From Rs1 sp000416275 (GTDB lineage: Bacteria; Pseudomonadota; Gammaproteobacteria; Pseudomonadales; Balneatricaceae), in the NCBI GenBank assembly GCA_965243635.1, contig OZ251574.1, positions 3,162,001-3,226,000 on the forward strand: DNA of 64,000 nt. Reading direction: 5' to 3'. Positions 59,698 to 64,000 of this stretch are shown here, piece by piece. Position numbers and translations under genes: made by a program. Each line of letters starts with the position of its first letter. Positions within the stretch are counted from its first letter, which is position 1. The notes under the pieces were generated by a model that was not told the origin of the DNA, did not search any database, and was given only the letters and a program-made list of their open reading frames with translations.

Positions 59698-62600
59698 TCG
59701 GTCAATCCCATTTCTTGTTGCTCATCTAAGCTGAGTAATAAATCTTGCAATTTTTCTTGATAGCCATCGGGGTTCTGCCACAGACCGCGCTGCGTAGCCT
59801 CGAGTAAGCGCTCTGCCATTTCCTCCATCGCATGCGGATTGTTGGCTTGCAGGAACTGTTGATTTTGCGGATCAAATAACAGCGCATCTGCCACTTTCTG
59901 GTATTGATAATCATCAATCAAGTTAGTGGTCGCATCATAGGCAAACATATAATCGACACTGGCAGTCATTTCAAAAGCGCCTTTGTAGCCGTGCTCTCGC
60001 ATGGCCGCTATCCACTTTGGATTTAAGACCCGCGAGCGCAGCACTCTATTTAGCTCTTCTTTTAAGGTTCTAATCACCGGTTTTTCTGGGTTGGCGTGAT
60101 CCGCGTGATAAATGCTCGGGGCTCGCCCAGACAGTATTGTCACCGCATTGCTCATTCCCCCCTGAAACTGATAATAGTCATCTGAGTCTAATATATCGTG
60201 TTCGCGGTTATCTTGGTTTTGCACCACCACATCTAAATTCGAAAGCTGATATTTAAAGGCGTCAATGGCCTGCTCTGCATCGGTGTCGCTATTGGTGTAA
60301 GCATAGCCACCCCAATTTAAATAAGCATCTGCCAGATCACTCGCCTGCTCCCAGCACCGCTCGTCAATCAACCCTTGCAGCCCAGCGCCATAAGCGCCAG
60401 GTTTTGAGCCAAAGACCCGATAACTCGCCTGCCTTTGCGCTTGCTCGGCACTCAAGCCTTGCGCGACAAGCTGTGCCGTGCGCCGCTCAATATTGCTGGC
60501 GATAACATTGCTATCGCCCGGATCGTCCATGCTCGCGATGGCCTGCACAGCGCAGTCGTAAAGCTTCATCACATTGGCAAAAGCATCGCGGAAAAAACCT
60601 GAAACGCGCAAGGTTACATCGACTCTAGGTCTTCCCAGCTGCATGCAGGGAATTACTTCAATATCGACGACTCGCTGCGAGCCCACCGCCCACACTGGCC
60701 TAACCCCCATCAATGCGAATGCTTGGGCAATATCATCGCCGCCAGTGCGCATCGTCGCAGTTCCCCATACTGACAAACCCAACTGTTGTGGATACTCACC
60801 ATGCTCTTGTAAATGACGGTCAATTAATGCCTGTGCCGATTTTTGTCCCAGCGCCCAGGCAGCGGCCGAGGGCACCGATCTATTATCTAAAGAAAAGAAA
60901 TTTCTGCCGGTCGGCAAGGTATCTAAACGACCCCTAGTCGGCGCACCACTGGGACCCGGCGCCACAAACTGGCCATTTAAGCCATCGACCAGCGCACTTA
61001 ACTCATTGCTGACCGACTCTTCTAATACCGCTTTAATGGTTTGTTTACAATAATTTAACTGACTTGTTATACGCGGGTAGGCAGCCAGTTCAGATAAACT
61101 GTGCGCACCTATCACATAGCGATTAACCCAGACAATCGCCAGCTGTTCTAATCGCTCTCTGGTATCTGCTTGGGTGCGCCATAGATCACTGCTCACTTGT
61201 TGCAATACATCCGGGCGAACGCCCTGCCACTGCTGCACTGTGGCACTGCTGGGATCAAAGTATGCACCTTCCTCTGCACCTTCGACTTTTAAAGAAAAAT
61301 CTATCGCCATATTGTGTAACAAGCCCGCATCGTTAACTGCGCTGCCCCTCGGTAAGCGCAGTAGTGCAATGATGGTATCCACCAGCTTATGGTTGGCTGG
61401 CAACTCGCCGAGAATATGTAATCCATGGCGAATTTGCGCTTCTTTAATATCGCATAGATAAGTATCCAGCTGGTTGAGCACTTGATCTTCTCGCTCAGTT
61501 TGCCCCTGACTGTCACCAGCTTTTGCTGCGGTTTTTCCTATCGCCAACTCTTCCAGTACGTGAGTGCTTTGCACTTGCTCTAATATTTTTTCTCTCAGCC
61601 AAGTCTCACGGCGCTGATCCATACCTAAAGCTTGATAGTACTCATCTACTAAGGCTTCCAACTCAGCGAGTTCACCATAGGTTTCAGCTCTGGACATCGG
61701 CGGCATCAAATGATCGATAATCACTGCCTGTGCGCGGCGTTTAGCTTGCGCTCCCTCCCCTGGATCATTGACGATAAAGGGATAAAAATGCGGCACTGGA
61801 CCCAGCGCAATATCTGGCCAGCACTGCTCAGAGAGGGCCAACCCTTTTCCCGGTAACCACTCTAAATTACCGTGCTTGCCCACATGGACTACGGCATCAA
61901 TTTTGTAGACTTCTTTAAGCCAAAAATAGAAAGCTAGATAACTGTGCGGCGGCACTAAATCCGGGTCGTGATAATTTGCCAACAAGTCTAGATTAAACCC
62001 CCTCGCGGGTTGAATACCAATGAAGAGCGTACCGAGGCGAATACCGGCGATCATAATCCGCCCATCCCGATATTTGTGGTCTTGCTCGGCCGGTCCCCAC
62101 CGCTCTAATACCGCCTGTTGGTTAGCGGCGGGTAACTTGGCAAATAACTGCTGATAAGTGTCTAGCGCGATACTTTGCCAACAGCCTAAATAATGTAAGG
62201 TATTCGGGTTATTGGTGATGCTCTGTAAAAGTTGTTCGATCAGCGCGTTGCCATTTTCGGGGATACTCGCGCCTAGCTCATAGCCTGCAGCTTGCAGTGC
62301 CCGCAATATGTTGACGCAAGAATTTGGCGTATCTAAACCAACCCCATTGCCAATACGACCATCTTTGGTCGGATAGTTGGCTAAAATCAAGGCGATACTT
62401 TTATCTTTATTTTGCTTGCTGCTCAGCTGTAAATACCGCTTAGCTAAGTCAATCACAAAAGCGGCCCGCTCTGAGTGCAACTCATAGCGTACCACTTCAA
62501 CTTGCGCAGCTTGGTCTTTGTGACTGCTCCCTTTAAAACTGATAGCCCGGGTGAGTATCCGCCCGTCTAATTCCGGTAGCGCCACTTGCATCGCCACATC

Positions 62601-63617
62601 GCGGCTGCGCAATCCTTGAGAAGAGCCTTGCCAATCCTGCAAGGTACTGCTGGATAGAACACATTGTAAAACGGGGATATCCGCTGTAAATGGAGAGACG
62701 AAGCTACTCGGCTGTGACGATAGTTGCGGCGCCTCAGAGCGATTGGATGCAAAGCCGGTGGTATTCAGAATCAGCTTTATAGCGGCCTTTTCCAACAGTG
62801 CGTTCACCAAGTTTATCGATTCAGGATCTTTTAATGAGGCTATCGCAATCGGTAGCGGGTTAAGCCCTGCCGCCCGCAATTGAGAGATAAATTGATCAAA
62901 CATTTGGGTGTTGGCAGATTGTAGATGACTGCGATAAAACAGCACCGCCACACGCTGGCGTATCGCGACGTTAGGATCAGCTAAGCGCTGTTGCCGATCA
63001 TCCGCTTGCCACTGTTGCTGCCACTGCTCATAAGTGGTTTGCCGGTAGGGATTTTCCGGCATGTACAATTGTGCGCGCGGCAGTACTTGCGGCTCGCGCC
63101 ACTGCCAGTTGATGGCAAAGAATTCAGCGGCGACAAAATGTAGTAGCTGCACGCTATTTTCAATACCACTCTCACGTAAATAGCGCCACAGTCGGGTATG
63201 TACCAGCGGCTCAACATTACTGGCGATTTGCAGTTCGGGATCAGCGCTGTCATCTCCCGGGACAAAAATCAGTTTTCGCCGCTGATCTTGTTGCGCCCAT
63301 TCACACATTCGCTCAAAGCCATAAGACCAATAGCTGCGACCGCCGAGCATTGAGACAATCAACACTTTTGCCGCTGACAGCACCTTTTGCTCATACAAGT
63401 CATAGGCCGCAGGCTTAATCAACTGTAACCAGTTGGCGATACGGACGCTCGGCGCAGCTTCCGCGCCAAGCAATTTGCTAGCCTGCAAACCTGCTGATAA
63501 TGCCGCTAGCTGACTGTCAGCGGCCGTTAAAATAACGATATCTGCGGGGGATTGATCGAGATCGATTATCCCCTCTTCATCGACAAAACCACCTGGTTTT
63601 GCAGCCAATAAATGCAT
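59694..63617 (-). CDS. cobN: Cobaltochelatase subunit CobN
   Basis: 1307 aa large subunit of the ATP-dependent aerobic (late) cobaltochelatase that inserts cobalt into hydrogenobyrinate a,c-diamide. Typical runs: VLIVSMLGGRSYWSYG, LANYPTKDGRIGNGVGLDTPNS, DAVVHVGKHGNLEWLPGKGLALSEQCWPDIALG, PFIVNDPGEGAQAKRRAQAVIIDHL, YAYTNSDTDAEQAID, FQGGMSNAVTILSG. The AAA+ partners CobS/CobT (chelatase subunits, not the enzymes named above) are not in this window. It follows cobW, the usual order. Confidence 0.97.
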   Translation of the reverse strand: MHLLAAKPGGFVDEEGIIDLDQSPADIVILTAADSQLAALSAGLQASKLLGAEAAPSVRIANWLQLIKPAAYDLYEQKVLSAAKVLIVSMLGGRSYWSYGFERMCEWAQQDQRRKLIFVPGDDSADPELQIASNVEPLVHTRLWRYLRESGIENSVQLLHFVAAEFFAINWQWREPQVLPRAQLYMPENPYRQTTYEQWQQQWQADDRQQRLADPNVAIRQRVAVLFYRSHLQSANTQMFDQFISQLRAAGLNPLPIAIASLKDPESINLVNALLEKAAIKLILNTTGFASNRSEAPQLSSQPSSFVSPFTADIPVLQCVLSSSTLQDWQGSSQGLRSRDVAMQVALPELDGRILTRAISFKGSSHKDQAAQVEVVRYELHSERAAFVIDLAKRYLQLSSKQNKDKSIALILANYPTKDGRIGNGVGLDTPNSCVNILRALQAAGYELGASIPENGNALIEQLLQSITNNPNTLHYLGCWQSIALDTYQQLFAKLPAANQQAVLERWGPAEQDHKYRDGRIMIAGIRLGTLFIGIQPARGFNLDLLANYHDPDLVPPHSYLAFYFWLKEVYKIDAVVHVGKHGNLEWLPGKGLALSEQCWPDIALGPVPHFYPFIVNDPGEGAQAKRRAQAVIIDHLMPPMSRAETYGELAELEALVDEYYQALGMDQRRETWLREKILEQVQSTHVLEELAIGKTAAKAGDSQGQTEREDQVLNQLDTYLCDIKEAQIRHGLHILGELPANHKLVDTIIALLRLPRGSAVNDAGLLHNMAIDFSLKVEGAEEGAYFDPSSATVQQWQGVRPDVLQQVSSDLWRTQADTRERLEQLAIVWVNRYVIGAHSLSELAAYPRITSQLNYCKQTIKAVLEESVSNELSALVDGLNGQFVAPGPSGAPTRGRLDTLPTGRNFFSLDNRSVPSAAAWALGQKSAQALIDRHLQEHGEYPQQLGLSVWGTATMRTGGDDIAQAFALMGVRPVWAVGSQRVVDIEVIPCMQLGRPRVDVTLRVSGFFRDAFANVMKLYDCAVQAIASMDDPGDSNVIASNIERRTAQLVAQGLSAEQAQRQASYRVFGSKPGAYGAGLQGLIDERCWEQASDLADAYLNWGGYAYTNSDTDAEQAIDAFKYQLSNLDVVVQNQDNREHDILDSDDYYQFQGGMSNAVTILSGRAPSIYHADHANPEKPVIRTLKEELNRVLRSRVLNPKWIAAMREHGYKGAFEMTASVDYMFAYDATTNLIDDYQYQKVADALLFDPQNQQFLQANNPHAMEEMAERLLEATQRGLWQNPDGYQEKLQDLLLSLDEQQEMGLTE

Positions 63618-63642
63618 TTTCTAATCCGTATTAAACAAACTA

Positions 63643-64000
63643 TTATTTGACCACAGCCGCTTGTAGCGCCTGTTCTATATCGGCTTTGTTTATACCTTTA
63701 CCAATAAACACCAACTGCGTATTAGCCGTTTCCTCCGGCAGCCATAAGCGGTCAAAATGGCTATTCAAGCGCTTGCCAACCGCTTGAATAACTTGCCGCA
63801 TCGGCTTGTTAGGTAGCGCCGCAAAGCCTTTCGCCCGGTAGATATTATTGTTATCGATTAAGTGCTGAAGTATCTGCTGCAGTTTCTGGCTATCGACGAT
63901 GCCTAAACTAATCACGAAGGAATCAAAATGATCTTCTGCATGGCTGTGTTCATGGCCGTGTTGATGGTGCGCATCGTGATGATTGTGCACCGCATCAATA
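63643..64000 (-). CDS. cobW: CobW-type metal chaperone GTPase, C-terminal part (cut by window edge)
   Basis: 118 codons visible. A His-rich stretch (HNHHDAHHQHGHEHSHAEDH) is followed by the CobW C-terminal domain: DSFVISLGIVDSQKLQQILQHLI, YRAKGFAALPNKPMRQVIQAVGKRLNSHFDRLW, TQLVFIGKGINKADIEQAL. CobW is a G3E GTPase that delivers cobalt for the CobN chelatase; its GTPase half lies beyond the right edge. It is the most upstream gene seen, 25 bp before cobN. A cobalamin riboswitch, if any, would be outside the window. Confidence 0.92.
   Translation of the reverse strand, partial: IDAVHNHHDAHHQHGHEHSHAEDHFDSFVISLGIVDSQKLQQILQHLIDNNNIYRAKGFAALPNKPMRQVIQAVGKRLNSHFDRLWLPEETANTQLVFIGKGINKADIEQALQAAVVK

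Overview
The window comes from a Gram-negative gammaproteobacterium of moderate, slightly AT-leaning composition. The protein families (LolC/LolD, LpxK, KdsB, ExbB/ExbD, GorA, XthA, AstA) are all gammaproteobacterial. The block lolC-lolD / DUF2062 / comEC-exbB-exbD-lpxK-trm112-kdsB matches the order known in Pseudomonadales/Cellvibrionales-type genomes, so I place it near that group, possibly a marine member. No rRNA, tRNA or CRISPR array was seen.

Layout. 1-5.5 kb: start of uvrC, small unknown genes, a DUF5610-like protein with an acidic tail and a PLP-dependent D-cysteine desulfhydrase/cysteate lyase. 5.7-8.1 kb: gorA and, divergently, xthA. 8.3-10.1 kb: an intact IS1380-family element. 10.2-12.8 kb: trpBA with a divergent TetR regulator. 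13-16 kb: small accessory genes (SH3/YgiM-like protein, alpha/beta hydrolase with an apparent ATT start, DfsB-like, GFA-like). 16-21 kb: a large FAD/GcvT-domain dehydrogenase, a stand-alone RAM domain protein and dgt. 21-24.3 kb: two envelope proteins sharing a Cds6-like C-terminal domain, one an L,D-transpeptidase. 25-26.7 kb: an SppA-type protease and a HAD phosphatase. 26.8-29.3 kb: a nest of mobile DNA. 29.4-34.8 kb: MCP, MscS channel, Lrp-type regulator and astA. 34.8-43.7 kb: the envelope/lipid A block. 43.9-45.1 kb: decayed hydrolase and repeats. 45.2-48.6 kb: a two-gene phosphorelay with a haem-type sensor. 48.8-51.2 kb: ndh and a spermidine-synthase-like gene, flanked by repeats. 51.6-64 kb: a cobalamin operon on the minus strand, cobW > cobN > cobQ > cbiB > cobD > cbiX > cobU > cobT > cobC > cobS.

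Two families of short, non-coding, terminally inverted repeats are scattered through the spacers. Family 1 has ends GAGACCTCTGCATAAC. Family 2 has ends CCTGAATC(C/A)GTGACTTC. Several copies of each have perfect 5-bp target duplications, so they are MITE-like and have moved. They touch genes directly: one family-2 copy lies on the ndh stop codon, one starts about 30 bp upstream of the spermidine-synthase-like gene, and one closes a hydrolase pseudogene.

The strongest observation is at 27.2-28.7 kb. An IS110-family (IS1111-type) element sits inside the terminal repeat of a family-2 MITE, with a CT dinucleotide at both junctions. Its 3' non-coding region carries, in the strand and order expected of a bridge/seek RNA, a two-part match to that MITE end and then a weaker two-part match to the element's own ends. 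This looks like an RNA-guided transposon programmed for the ends of another mobile element. The second notable structure is a 13-bp tandem array filling the cbiB-cobD spacer. It holds twelve ATG codons in exact register, and one of them is the apparent cobD start.
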